Origin: Verrucomicrobiota bacterium
Lineage (GTDB): Bacteria > Verrucomicrobiota > Verrucomicrobiia > Verrucomicrobiales > Akkermansiaceae
Assembly (NCBI GenBank): GCA_030835305.1
Contig: JAURPJ010000124.1
Span: 1-33,016, forward strand
Length of the DNA stretch: 33,016 nucleotides
Direction of reading: 5' to 3'
Part shown: positions 7,417 through 15,510 of the stretch, one piece after another
Numbering within the stretch: position 1 is the first letter of the stretch
Layout: every line of letters starts with the position of its first letter
Notes under the pieces: model-generated
Told to the model about the DNA's origin: nothing
Database searches by the model: none
What the model saw: the letters and a program-made list of their open reading frames with translations, nothing else
Program-made: the position numbers and the translations under genes

Positions 7417-8796
7417 CTACTGCTGTTGAGACCGGTGTTTCTTGAAAATTTCCAAGGTCCGTTTCCGCTCATCGCTGTGGTCAAGAATAGGAGCTGGGTA
7501 GCCCTCGGCCAATGATTTGCCATCTGCAGGAGGATCTTGGAATGCCTTCGGGGCAATGAATTCAAGCTCGGGAACCCAGCGTTTGATATACTCGCCTTTG
7601 GGATCAAATCGTTTGGTCTGGGACCATGGGTTTTGTATCCGGAAGTAAGGCGCGGCGTCGGCCCCGGTGCCGGCACTCCACTGCCACCCTCCGTTGTTCG
7701 AGGAAATTTCGCCATCCAAAAGGTGCTGCGCGAAGAATTGTTCCCCAAGCTTCCAGTCGACGTGCAGGTCCTTGGTTAAAAACATAGCGACAATCATGCG
7801 CACACGGTTGTGCATGAAGCCCGTTTTCAGAAGCTCCCGAATTCCTGCATCGATGATTGGGAAACCCGTTTGTCCGGATTTCCAGGCCTCGAATTTTTTA
7901 CCCGGCTCATCCCAGGGAAGTCCACACCAGTCAGGATTGAATTCATCTTTCAGCACGTCGGGAAAATGGTGAAGAATCTGGAAGTAGAATTCCCGCCATC
8001 CCAGCTCTTTGAGATACTGCTCCGATCCCAGTTTGGCCGCTTTTTGGTAAAGTTCCCGGATCGAGAGGGTTCCCCAGCGTAGATCTTGCGAGAGCCGGCT
8101 CGTCCCCGGGATCGACGGAATGTCTCGGGTGTCGTTATACCGTGGGATCCTTCGGTTAAGGGCTTCCTTCATGCGCTCGCGGGCGGCCTTCTCACCACCT
8201 TTGGGCAGTTCCCATTCCCCTTCCTCTAGATCCCAGGTGGCGAGAGTGGGGAGGGGGAGCGAATCAAGATTGTTGGGAGTCTTGATCGACTCAGGGCGGC
8301 CCGCAGGAGATCGCTTTTCGCCTCGAAGCCACCGCCTCGCAAACGGGGTGTAGACGCGGTATGGAGTTCCGTCGCCCTTCAGAATGTCGGTTGGTCCATG
8401 AAGCGAGGCATCTTGGAAGCTGTGGACGGGAATCGGGGATTGTTCTCTGAGTTTGGCTTCCACGGCCTGGCCGAAGGGATCGACGTCCTCGTTGTAAAAA
8501 ACAGAATCGATTTCAGCCACTTTGATGAGACGAAGAATCTCAGAAACAGCATCTCCCCGACGAATGATCAACTTGCCACCAAGATGTTCAAGGTTTCCGG
8601 AGAGCGAAGAAAGGCACTCGCAGAGGAATTTCTGGCGCTTTGGGCCGGTCCAGGAGTGATCGCCCGACCAGTCGCTGAGGACGTAGACCGGAACCACTTC
8701 TACTCCTGATGAAATTGCCTCCAGGAGGGCGGTGTTGTCAGTAAGTCGTAAGTCGCGGCGAAACCAGTGGAGGACCCGACGATATTCTTTAGCCAT
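7417..8796 (-). CDS. phrB: Deoxyribodipyrimidine photolyase
   Basis: This 459-residue flavoprotein repairs cyclobutane pyrimidine dimers using light. The N-terminal antenna-binding Rossmann domain opens with VLHWFRRDLRLTDN. The C-terminal FAD-binding region carries WREFYFQIL, GFPIIDAGIREL and MHNRVRMIVA, the NNGGWQWSAGTGADA block and YFRIQNP, all hallmarks of class I CPD photolyases. Length is normal and the gene appears intact. A small AP2-like gene ends 7 bp upstream on the same strand, so the two probably share a transcript. It converges with protease pair 1 across a gap of about 26 bp. A cryptochrome-like role is possible, but the repair-type motifs make photolyase the better call. Confidence 0.93.
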   Translation of the reverse strand: MAKEYRRVLHWFRRDLRLTDNTALLEAISSGVEVVPVYVLSDWSGDHSWTGPKRQKFLCECLSSLSGNLEHLGGKLIIRRGDAVSEILRLIKVAEIDSVFYNEDVDPFGQAVEAKLREQSPIPVHSFQDASLHGPTDILKGDGTPYRVYTPFARRWLRGEKRSPAGRPESIKTPNNLDSLPLPTLATWDLEEGEWELPKGGEKAARERMKEALNRRIPRYNDTRDIPSIPGTSRLSQDLRWGTLSIRELYQKAAKLGSEQYLKELGWREFYFQILHHFPDVLKDEFNPDWCGLPWDEPGKKFEAWKSGQTGFPIIDAGIRELLKTGFMHNRVRMIVAMFLTKDLHVDWKLGEQFFAQHLLDGEISSNNGGWQWSAGTGADAAPYFRIQNPWSQTKRFDPKGEYIKRWVPELEFIAPKAFQDPPADGKSLAEGYPAPILDHSDERKRTLEIFKKHRSQQQ

Positions 8797-8803
8797 GTTA
8801 AAA

Positions 8804-9067
8804 CTAGGACGCCTTCAGAATTTGGTGGGATTTCTCAACCGTCGCGTTGCTAAGCTTGCCGTTGATGCGGCGGGAGTTATCGATCACTTTGAGCAATTTC
8901 GTCCGAGCTTGCTCGGCGGCACGCAGAGACTCACTGGCACTTCCGTAGTTCTTGTCCGAGAAATACTTCGTAAAGGTTGTTCCAGCCCTGCTGACGCAAA
9001 GGCGCCAGCCTTCAAAGGCGGTCGTTTCGTAAGTGAAACGGGTCAGGTTTTTGCGGGATTTCAACAT
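8804..9067 (-). CDS. Small AP2-like DNA-binding domain protein
   Basis: This 87-residue basic protein resembles bacterial AP2/ERF-like domains, which occur alone or as arm-binding domains of integrases and homing endonucleases. The core is WRLCVSRAGTTFTKYFSD followed by YGSASESLRAAEQAR, that is, three beta-strand-like stretches with aromatic and basic residues and then a helix. The C-terminus is a second basic helical segment. The stop lies 7 bp before the phrB start, so co-transcription is likely. No Shine-Dalgarno is visible. It could regulate the photolyase operon or be a domesticated mobile-element domain; the family assignment is by pattern only. Confidence 0.6.
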   Translation of the reverse strand: MLKSRKNLTRFTYETTAFEGWRLCVSRAGTTFTKYFSDKNYGSASESLRAAEQARTKLLKVIDNSRRINGKLSNATVEKSHQILKAS

Positions 9068-9290
9068 GGCTTAGTTATTCTCGTATAAATAATCCAACTT
9101 TGCGGGATTTCACCTGAAAATCGGGGCTTTAAGGACGATTCTTTGGTAAACCGAAGCAAAAAAGGATTGCATCGGACCCGCTAAGCTGGTTTTTTCCGCG
9201 CCCGCGAGCCTTTAAAACCGTCGTAGGTCCTCTGGAGTTCCGTCACCGGAACTGCTCGCACAGGGGGAAACCCGACAAACCAACAAAATA
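9068..9290 (+). promoter_or_regulatory. rpoA leader with a short hairpin
   Basis: This is the divergent intergenic region between the AP2-like gene and rpoA. A perfect hairpin, AGTTCCG/CGGAACT with a TCAC loop, lies at 9236-9253, 37 bp before the rpoA start. A GGGGGAAA purine run lies further downstream at about 9263-9270. I cannot identify a convincing promoter. The hairpin could be a leader structure, but no known ribosomal-protein binding motif is recognisable. Confidence 0.3.
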
Positions 9291-10409
9291 ATGTCAGAAG
9301 AAAACACTGAAATCGAAGAGAAGCCCGATCCAATCAAGCTGAATCGTTTCGAGCTCCCCAGCCGCCTCATTAAAAACGATGATACCGCCACCGATACCTA
9401 CGCCCAGTTTACTGCCGAGCCTTTCGAGCAGGGATTCGGCCACACCATTGGTAACTCTCTCCGCCGCGTCCTACTTTCCTCTCTGGAGGGTGCCGCCATC
9501 ACTTCAGTGCGTATTGCCGGAGTGCAGCACGAATTTGCGACTCTCCCCGGAGTCATTGAAGATGTCACGGACATCGTCCTCAACCTCAAGAAGGTGAAGT
9601 TCAAGGCTCATGAAAAGGAGCCCCGCGTTCTCAGCCTGAAGGTTGAAAAAGAGGGTGTTGTCACCGCCGGTGACATTCAGGAGGACAATATTTACGAGAT
9701 CGTCAACAAGGATCAGGTGATTTGTACCCTAGACAAAAAGGTGAAGTTTGACGCCGAGATTGAGGTCCAGGTAGGCCGTGGTTTCAAGACCGGCGACGAA
9801 AACAAGCGTGAAGGCGCTCCGATCGGAGTGATTGCAATTGACTCCATCTTCTCGCCGGTTTCCCGCGTGAAGTACGAAGTTGGCGCGACCCGGGTTGGTC
9901 AAATGACCGACTTCGACAAAGTCGTTCTCGATATTTGGACCGACGGTCGTATCGAGCCTCACGATGCCCTTCTGCAAGCTTCGGCGATTCTCCGTCACCA
10001 CCTCGACGTTTTCGTTAACTATGACGACGACGCGGTTGGATTCGAAGAAGCACCAGCAGAGCAGTCCGAAGAGAATGCCGCTCTCAAGAAGCTCCTCAAT
10101 ATGAGCGTCAACGAGATCGAGCTTTCCGTTCGTGCCGCCAACTGCCTCAACAACGCAAACATTACCTCGGTTGGTCAGCTTGCGCTCAAGACCGAGGCTG
10201 AAATGCTCAAGTACCGTAACTTTGGTAAGAAGTCTCTCAACGAAATCAAAGACAAGCTTCAGGAGCTTGGACTTGGTCTCGGCATGAACCTCGATCCGTC
10301 GCTTCTTACCGGACCTGCCCTCGGCGTCCCGGCTGCCCCCCGCCTCGGTGTGGAGGAAGAAGCGCCGGTTGGACTTGCTGACCTCATCGCTCAAAACCTC
10401 GACCAGTAA
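9291..10409 (+). CDS. rpoA: DNA-directed RNA polymerase subunit alpha
   Basis: This 372-residue alpha subunit nucleates core RNA polymerase assembly. The N-terminal dimerisation domain (about 18-245) contains the signature FGHTIGNSLRRVLLSSLEGAA. The C-terminal domain (about 265-328), which contacts UP-element DNA and activators, contains LSVRAANCLNNANITSVGQL and the FGKKSLNEIKDKL helix. The protein is longer than the usual 315-340 residues because of an acidic N-terminal extension and a tail of about 40 residues after the CTD. rplQ follows 36 bp downstream. The rest of the alpha operon (rpsM, rpsK, rpsD) is not upstream; an oppositely oriented AP2-photolyase pair is there instead. Confidence 0.98.
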   Translation: MSEENTEIEEKPDPIKLNRFELPSRLIKNDDTATDTYAQFTAEPFEQGFGHTIGNSLRRVLLSSLEGAAITSVRIAGVQHEFATLPGVIEDVTDIVLNLKKVKFKAHEKEPRVLSLKVEKEGVVTAGDIQEDNIYEIVNKDQVICTLDKKVKFDAEIEVQVGRGFKTGDENKREGAPIGVIAIDSIFSPVSRVKYEVGATRVGQMTDFDKVVLDIWTDGRIEPHDALLQASAILRHHLDVFVNYDDDAVGFEEAPAEQSEENAALKKLLNMSVNEIELSVRAANCLNNANITSVGQLALKTEAEMLKYRNFGKKSLNEIKDKLQELGLGLGMNLDPSLLTGPALGVPAAPRLGVEEEAPVGLADLIAQNLDQ

Positions 10410-10448
10410 GGGTCGCCTTAACCTTACAATTTAGAAAGAAACAATTTG

Positions 10449-10865
10449 ATGAGACATCGTCGTAAAACAGTAAGACTCCAGCGCAAAGACGGCCACCGTC
10501 GTTCTTTACTTGCCAACCAAGCCTGCGCTCTCATCGAGCACGGTCGTATTCGCACCACTCTGGCCAAGGCTAAGGCGCTTCGCCCGATCGCTGAGAAGCT
10601 GATCACCCTGACCAAGAAGGAAGACGGTGTTCACGCCCGCCGCATGGCATTTCGTTTCCTTCGTCAGAAGGACAGCGTGAAGCGTCTCTTTGATACCGTG
10701 GCTCCTGTTGTCGGTGATCGCCCGGGTGGTTTCTGCCGGATTACAAAGCTTGGACCTCGTCCCAGCGATTCCGCTCCGATGGCATTCATTGAGTGGGTTG
10801 ATCTCGAGAACCTGGCCGATGACGACATTGACATCGAGGATACTGCCGCTGAGGGTGAGGAGTAA
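10449..10865 (+). CDS. rplQ: 50S ribosomal protein L17
   Basis: This is L17, a large-subunit protein near the exit tunnel. The N-terminal MRHRRKTVRLQRKDGHRRSL and the following LLANQACALIEHGRIRTT region are diagnostic. The length of about 139 residues slightly exceeds the 115-130 usual, because of an acidic tail (ENLADDDIDIEDTAAEGEE). ATG 10449 begins MRHRRK; an in-frame ATG at 10446 directly precedes it in some readings, and the AGAAAG purine run upstream serves either. The gene is co-directional with rpoA, 36-39 bp away, and is followed by a strong terminator at 10890-10925. Confidence 0.96.
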   Translation: MRHRRKTVRLQRKDGHRRSLLANQACALIEHGRIRTTLAKAKALRPIAEKLITLTKKEDGVHARRMAFRFLRQKDSVKRLFDTVAPVVGDRPGGFCRITKLGPRPSDSAPMAFIEWVDLENLADDDIDIEDTAAEGEE

Positions 10866-10889
10866 AAATCCATCCTCCAAATCAATCAC

Positions 10890-10925
10890 AACGGCTGACT
10901 TCCGAGAGGAGGTCAGCCGTTTTTT
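10890..10925 (+). terminator. Rho-independent terminator after rplQ
   Basis: The stem AACGGCTGAC pairs with GTCAGCCGTT, extended by further partial pairing toward the loop, and is followed directly by a run of T at 10920-10925. It lies 25 bp after the rplQ stop and closes the rpoA-rplQ transcript. Confidence 0.9.
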
Positions 10926-10964
10926 CGTTGCTCAAGCTGTCCCTTTCCCCAATCTCCTCCCGGC

Positions 10965-11510
10965 ATGATCCACAAATTGAATTTCGTTTCCTTCGCCGCT
11001 GCCCTTGGCTTCTTTTTTCTCCCCTGGCTTGATTTTCAGTGTTCGGAGAAATCAGTGATAACCCAGTCCGGATTTCAAACTGTAACGGGTGGGGGTCTTT
11101 TGGGAGAGGATACAAAATCGATGGCCGAAAATAAGAAGAATGATGAAGACCAGGATGGGTTTGGAGTGGCCCTCTTCGTCGCGGTCGGCCTGGGCTGCGT
11201 TGCCCTGGGGTTGCTCCTTGCTTTTATCGGGCTTCTCGGTGGCGGACCACCATCTCCCGCCTTGCCGGCGCTGGCTGCCGTGGCGCTCATTTTGATCGGC
11301 TTACAGATGAAGCTTGGTTTCCCCATGGAGCAAAAAATCGCCGAGTCGTTCCAAAAACCCCGTGATGAAGAGGGAAATACGCATGCTGACGTGGGCAAAT
11401 TATTCGCCCAAATGAATATTCGGATTGTCTATCGCCCTTGGATTTATGCCGAATTGGGAAGTCTTTTCCTCCCGGTCGGCATCGCATTTTTTTCGATAAA
11501 GCTGAACTGA
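10965..11510 (+). CDS. Hypothetical four-helix membrane protein
   Basis: This is a 181-residue protein without a recognised family. It has a hydrophobic N-terminal segment (about 5-20), a polar acidic stretch rich in Lys, Asp and Glu (about 48-65), two adjacent strongly hydrophobic helices (about 67-90 and 95-113), a second polar segment, and a final hydrophobic helix (about 160-178). Two or three N-proximal helices plus a C-terminal one suggest an integral membrane protein. The ATG follows the rplQ terminator by 40 bp, so it probably has its own promoter. It converges with the sulfatase operon. Confidence 0.7.
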   Translation: MIHKLNFVSFAAALGFFFLPWLDFQCSEKSVITQSGFQTVTGGGLLGEDTKSMAENKKNDEDQDGFGVALFVAVGLGCVALGLLLAFIGLLGGGPPSPALPALAAVALILIGLQMKLGFPMEQKIAESFQKPRDEEGNTHADVGKLFAQMNIRIVYRPWIYAELGSLFLPVGIAFFSIKLN

Positions 11511-11527
11511 GGTCCTGAACAGCTTAC

Positions 11528-13057
11528 TCACCTACCATCCCCGGTGTAAATAATCTTCCCGTTTTTTGGCGCCTGGGGCCACGGAGTCGTTCCAGGTGCC
11601 CAGTCCTTTGGTTGGGTATTTCGGATTTTTTGGACTTCCTGTTTCACCCAGTTCGGAACAGTGACGTTTTCCTTCTGTCCGTATACCCAAGGGAGAGCGG
11701 GTGACATGAGACGATCCATTCCGGTCAGCGGTGGGCGCTCTTTGCCGACGGAGGTCACCCGGTCGGTGAGTTGTTTCACGATTTCCGGATGTTTGGTAGC
11801 GATGTCTGTTTTTTCGGAGGGATCGGCTTCGAGATCATAAAGTTCCTTTCCAACCAATTTGTATCTTCCCTTTCGAATCGCTGGAAAGCGCACACTACCG
11901 GAGACTTCGAAAATGATTTCATCCCGTGGGCTCTTGGAATAGGAAAAGATGACGTCAGTCATGTTCTTACCGTCGAGAGGACGCTCTTGATCGAGCGATG
12001 CCCCGGCAAGCGTGGCGAAGGTGCTGAAGAGATCGGTGACGTGGATCATGCCGTCATTCGTGGAATTGGCTTTGATCTTTTCGGGCCAGCGCATCAGGCA
12101 GGGAACCCGGACGCCGCCTTCGTAGTTTGTGTTTTTCGTGCCACGATAAGGTGCGTTCATTTCCTCTCGTAGTCCTCCATTGTCGTTGGAAAAGATAACG
12201 AGGGTGTTGTCTCCGAAGCCACTCTGATCAACGGCATTCACGATCAGGCCGACGGCATCGTCGAGGCATTTTAAGGCGGCGTAACGTTTCCCATGCTGCT
12301 CAACATAGCGGGGGATTTCCTCAAGCGGACCGTGGACTGCGTTAAAGGCGACATACATGAACAACGGTTGCTCCTGTCGCTCCATGCGGTGTTCGGCAAT
12401 CACGCGGACGGCTTCGTTGGCAATGAGGTCCGTGCTATAACCGGGTTCGAAGACTGGCTTCTGGTTTCGATGCCAATCATAAACCGCAAAGCGTGCGGGC
12501 GCGTTGTGCGGAATCGTTTTATTGTTGTAGTCTATTCCCCAACCATAGTGACCGTATTGGTGATCGAAGCCCTGACCCATCGGGAGTTGGCCCGGGAGCC
12601 ACTCTCCGCAATGCCATTTGCCGGCAATCGAAGTGAAGTATCCCGAGTCCTTCAACGCCTCTGCAATGGTTCGTTCCTCGGTCGCGACGCCGTGAATCCG
12701 GCGGGTTTCGTCCCCTTGCTTGTTCCTGACCAATTCCATCCCAAGCTTCGCGAGGTAGCTGGGTTTGCCAAAGTCTTCCGAGCGCCAATCACTCCAGGTT
12801 CGGAAGGCATACCGCCCGGTGAGGAAGGCGGCGCGGGTCGGGGCGCAGACCGCGTGAACGTAAAATTGGTGCAAGCTGACTCCTTGTGATCGGAGCTTGG
12901 TGAGGTGCGGAGTGAGCTTGGCGTCGCCGCCATTGAAGGCGGGTTCGTTCCAGCCCACATCGTCCGACAGAATGAAAATGATGTTTGGTTTTGAGCCATC
13001 GACTGGGGAAGCGTTGGCCAGATTGAGTGAAGCGAGAAAGAGGATGAGTTTTTTCAT
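11528..13057 (-). CDS. Secreted type I sulfatase (CAPTR)
   Basis: This 509-residue alkaline-phosphatase-superfamily sulfatase hydrolyses sulfate esters, in this phylum typically of algal polysaccharides. A signal peptide lies at 1-16 (MKKLILFLASLNLANA). The first metal-binding box is SDDVGWNEP. The maturation motif CAPTR at 71-75 matches CxPxR, so Cys71 should become formylglycine. A SNDNGG box supplies further metal ligands. ATG 13057 is preferred because it begins the signal peptide; the upstream extension would overlap the neighbouring gene. It is the third gene of the sulfatase operon, 14 bp after the TIM-barrel gene. The substrate cannot be assigned. Confidence 0.93.
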   Translation of the reverse strand: MKKLILFLASLNLANASPVDGSKPNIIFILSDDVGWNEPAFNGGDAKLTPHLTKLRSQGVSLHQFYVHAVCAPTRAAFLTGRYAFRTWSDWRSEDFGKPSYLAKLGMELVRNKQGDETRRIHGVATEERTIAEALKDSGYFTSIAGKWHCGEWLPGQLPMGQGFDHQYGHYGWGIDYNNKTIPHNAPARFAVYDWHRNQKPVFEPGYSTDLIANEAVRVIAEHRMERQEQPLFMYVAFNAVHGPLEEIPRYVEQHGKRYAALKCLDDAVGLIVNAVDQSGFGDNTLVIFSNDNGGLREEMNAPYRGTKNTNYEGGVRVPCLMRWPEKIKANSTNDGMIHVTDLFSTFATLAGASLDQERPLDGKNMTDVIFSYSKSPRDEIIFEVSGSVRFPAIRKGRYKLVGKELYDLEADPSEKTDIATKHPEIVKQLTDRVTSVGKERPPLTGMDRLMSPALPWVYGQKENVTVPNWVKQEVQKIRNTQPKDWAPGTTPWPQAPKNGKIIYTGDGR

Positions 13058-13071
13058 GGGTGAGGTGCTGC

Positions 13072-13959
13072 CTAGATATCGCAAATTGAGATGGCTTCTT
13101 CGAGGCCTTTGAGCGGATTGCCGGTGGGAATCCATTCGTGGCCGACGTAGCCGGAGTAGTTGATTTTGAGGAGGGTCTTCATAAGGCCGCGGTAATTGAT
13201 TTCCTGGTTGTCGCCGATTTCTCCGCGTCCGGGATTTCCGGCGATTTGAACGTGGCCGATAAATTCGTAATGTTGTTCGATCCGTCGGATGAGATCGCCG
13301 TCCATAATTTGCACGTGATAGGCGTCGAAAAGAACTTTGAAGGCCGGAGAGGAGACCGCCTTGACGATCTCGACGCAGTTATCGATGTGGTCGCCTTGAT
13401 ACCCGGGGTGGCCTTTCATCTTCTCATCGACCTTTGAGTTGAGTGGTTCGAGGACTAGGGTAACCTTATGTTTCTCGGCAACCGCGGCCATTTTCTTAAA
13501 GCCCTCGATGCAGTTTTTGGTTCCTTCTTCAACCGAAACACAACTGCCATTTTCATGGTGAGTGGTGTCGAGTAAGCCGGTAAAAGTCATGACGTTTGGA
13601 AAACCCGCCGCTCCGGTGGTGGCAATGGTCTTTTCCAAAATGGCAAAGACCTCTGGGTGGTGCCCTTTGTTGTTCATCCCGCGTTCGAAGTTGTGGGATT
13701 TGGTCGCGGCGCAAACCAATCCGGTGTCTTTCAAAAGAGGAAGCTGTTCAGCGGAAAAGAGCTCGACTCCGGCAACGCCGAGTTGTTTGGCGTGTTTGAT
13801 GACATCCAGTGGAGTCCATTTCGCCGCGACAATAAAGGGCCAGGCAGCGATGACCTGCTTGATCCGACCATTGCGGGCGGTACTCTCTTGGGCAAGAACG
13901 GGAGAAGTGAACGCGGCGGCACCAAGGCCTGTCAGGAAATTTCTTCTGGATGGAGTCAT
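13072..13959 (-). CDS. Tat-exported TIM-barrel sugar isomerase/epimerase-like protein
   Basis: This 295-residue protein belongs to the xylose isomerase-like TIM-barrel superfamily and resembles hydroxypyruvate isomerases. The N-terminus carries a Tat-type signal (SRRNFLTGLGAAAF ... VLAQ). Metal-ligand candidates include the Glu in LVLEPLNSK, the Asp and His in FDAYHVQ, and the Glu in GHEWIPTG. It lies between two sulfatase genes: the upstream stop is one base before this start region and the downstream sulfatase begins 14 bp after its stop. An extracytoplasmic role on a desulfated sugar is inferred from that context; the exact reaction is unknown. Confidence 0.85.
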   Translation of the reverse strand: MTPSRRNFLTGLGAAAFTSPVLAQESTARNGRIKQVIAAWPFIVAAKWTPLDVIKHAKQLGVAGVELFSAEQLPLLKDTGLVCAATKSHNFERGMNNKGHHPEVFAILEKTIATTGAAGFPNVMTFTGLLDTTHHENGSCVSVEEGTKNCIEGFKKMAAVAEKHKVTLVLEPLNSKVDEKMKGHPGYQGDHIDNCVEIVKAVSSPAFKVLFDAYHVQIMDGDLIRRIEQHYEFIGHVQIAGNPGRGEIGDNQEINYRGLMKTLLKINYSGYVGHEWIPTGNPLKGLEEAISICDI

Positions 13960-13960
13960 C

Positions 13961-15376
13961 TTATTTGAGGTGTCGGTGTGGTGTGTTTTTCACGGCTTCC
14001 AATTTTTCTGAGAGACGTGCTACAATTTCGGGGTGTTCCAAAAAAAGGTTGTTGGTTTCACCGGGATCTTTTCCGAGATGGTAGAGCTGACCGGTGAGGC
14101 CGTTTGCTTCAGGTTTAACATTTTTTGGTTTACTAAACCCTCCCGAGCCGAGCGCGGTGATCAGCTTCCAGTCGCCTTCACGAACGGTCATCACTTTGGC
14201 GCTTCCGGCGCGCATGACAAAGCTATCTCGTGAGGAGGATTCGCCTTTGAGTGATGGCAGGAAACTAAAGCTATCGGGACCAGCTTCTTTTGGGATTTTA
14301 GTTCCCATGAGTTCGGCGAAGGTTGCGAGGAAATCAGTAAAGCAGATCAGTTGCTCGCTGGTGGATCCGGCCTTGGCTACCCCGGGCCAGCGTGCCACGA
14401 AGGGCATGCGGTGGCCTGCTTCCCAGGCGTCCGCTTTCATGCCGCGAAGATGGCCTTGGGAGTCATGGGCATATTTTTTAACGTCTTTGTCATACCAGCA
14501 GGGGCCGTTGTCGGAGGTGAAGATGACCAGAGTATCTTTTTCCATTTTCGCTTCTTCGAGAGCGGCGAGGACCTTGCCGATTTGTGCGTCCACCATCATG
14601 ACAAAGTCGCCATAGATGCCGACCTTGCTCTTGCCGAGAAATTCCTCCGAGGGGAGCCACGGAGTGTGCGGGGCAGGGTAGGCGAGGTAGAGCATGAGAG
14701 GGGCTTCTTTCTTGTGGCTTTTAATGATCTCAACCGCTTCCTCGGTGAAGTTTGGAAGAACGTCATCGATGTTCATGTCGGGCGAGATTCCTCCGGCCCG
14801 GCGCATGCGGCCTTGAATGGCATTCCACCCGGTTTCTTCCGGCGAGAGTTCTTTTTCGATATGGCCGGTGGGCGGTTGAACCGCCTTGTCATCCCGAATG
14901 TAAAAGTAGGGCGGAATATCAGTGGAGGCACGAATGCCAAAGTAGGAGTCAAAGCCGCGATCAACCGGACCTCCGGGAAGAGGTTTGTCGTAGCCATTTT
15001 CTTTGAATCCAACGTGCCATTTGCCGACCATGGCGGTTTTGTATCCTTGTGATTTTGCAAGGGAAGCGATGGTCATTTGCCCTTCCTCAATCAACGGATG
15101 CTTTGGCCAGCGCCCGACGTCGGTGCGGAAGGGATAGCGTCCGGTGAGTAAACCATAACGCGACATGTGACAAAGTGGGCCGGGCGCGTGGGCATCGGTA
15201 AATCTTATCCCGTCACGCGCCAGCGAATCAATATGCGGAGTCGCGATCTTCGAATGAGGGTTGAAGCAACCCGGATCTCCGTAGCCCATGTCGTCGACGA
15301 GGATGATGACGATGTTTGGTCTGGCCAAGCACGTCATCGAAAGAAGGAAGGACAGGAGCAGCAGTTTCAACGACAT
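13961..15376 (-). CDS. Secreted sulfatase with variant CHMSR maturation motif
   Basis: This 471-residue sulfatase has a signal peptide at about 1-18 and the metal box LVDDMGYGDPG. The expected CxPxR box is PLCHMSRYGLLTGR, with Cys69 present but Met where Pro normally stands. KWHVG, TSDNGP and other superfamily motifs are retained, so the fold is intact. Whether formylglycine-generating enzyme accepts this Cys is uncertain. ATG 15376 opens the signal peptide. It is the first gene of the minus-strand operon, with one base between its stop and the TIM-barrel start. It is divergent from the membrane protein at 15511, leaving about 134 bp for promoters. Confidence 0.9.
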   Translation of the reverse strand: MSLKLLLLSFLLSMTCLARPNIVIILVDDMGYGDPGCFNPHSKIATPHIDSLARDGIRFTDAHAPGPLCHMSRYGLLTGRYPFRTDVGRWPKHPLIEEGQMTIASLAKSQGYKTAMVGKWHVGFKENGYDKPLPGGPVDRGFDSYFGIRASTDIPPYFYIRDDKAVQPPTGHIEKELSPEETGWNAIQGRMRRAGGISPDMNIDDVLPNFTEEAVEIIKSHKKEAPLMLYLAYPAPHTPWLPSEEFLGKSKVGIYGDFVMMVDAQIGKVLAALEEAKMEKDTLVIFTSDNGPCWYDKDVKKYAHDSQGHLRGMKADAWEAGHRMPFVARWPGVAKAGSTSEQLICFTDFLATFAELMGTKIPKEAGPDSFSFLPSLKGESSSRDSFVMRAGSAKVMTVREGDWKLITALGSGGFSKPKNVKPEANGLTGQLYHLGKDPGETNNLFLEHPEIVARLSEKLEAVKNTPHRHLK

Positions 15377-15510
15377 GGAAGGGAGGATATGAGGTGCAAA
15401 GTGTCTCGCAAAGGAGGAAAAGGCAGGAGTTTGGTTTTCCACTGTAGCCTTTTCTGGTGAAAGATCGTAAGCTTGATGGAAATTAAGACTATGGAAGGGA
15501 ACACGTTGAA

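Noticed and set aside
9729-10394. 221-codon minus-strand frame opposite rpoA
   Set aside because: Antisense shadow of a highly conserved gene.
12293-12889. 198-codon plus-strand frame opposite the sulfatase
   Set aside because: Antisense shadow; the sulfatase motifs settle the coding strand.
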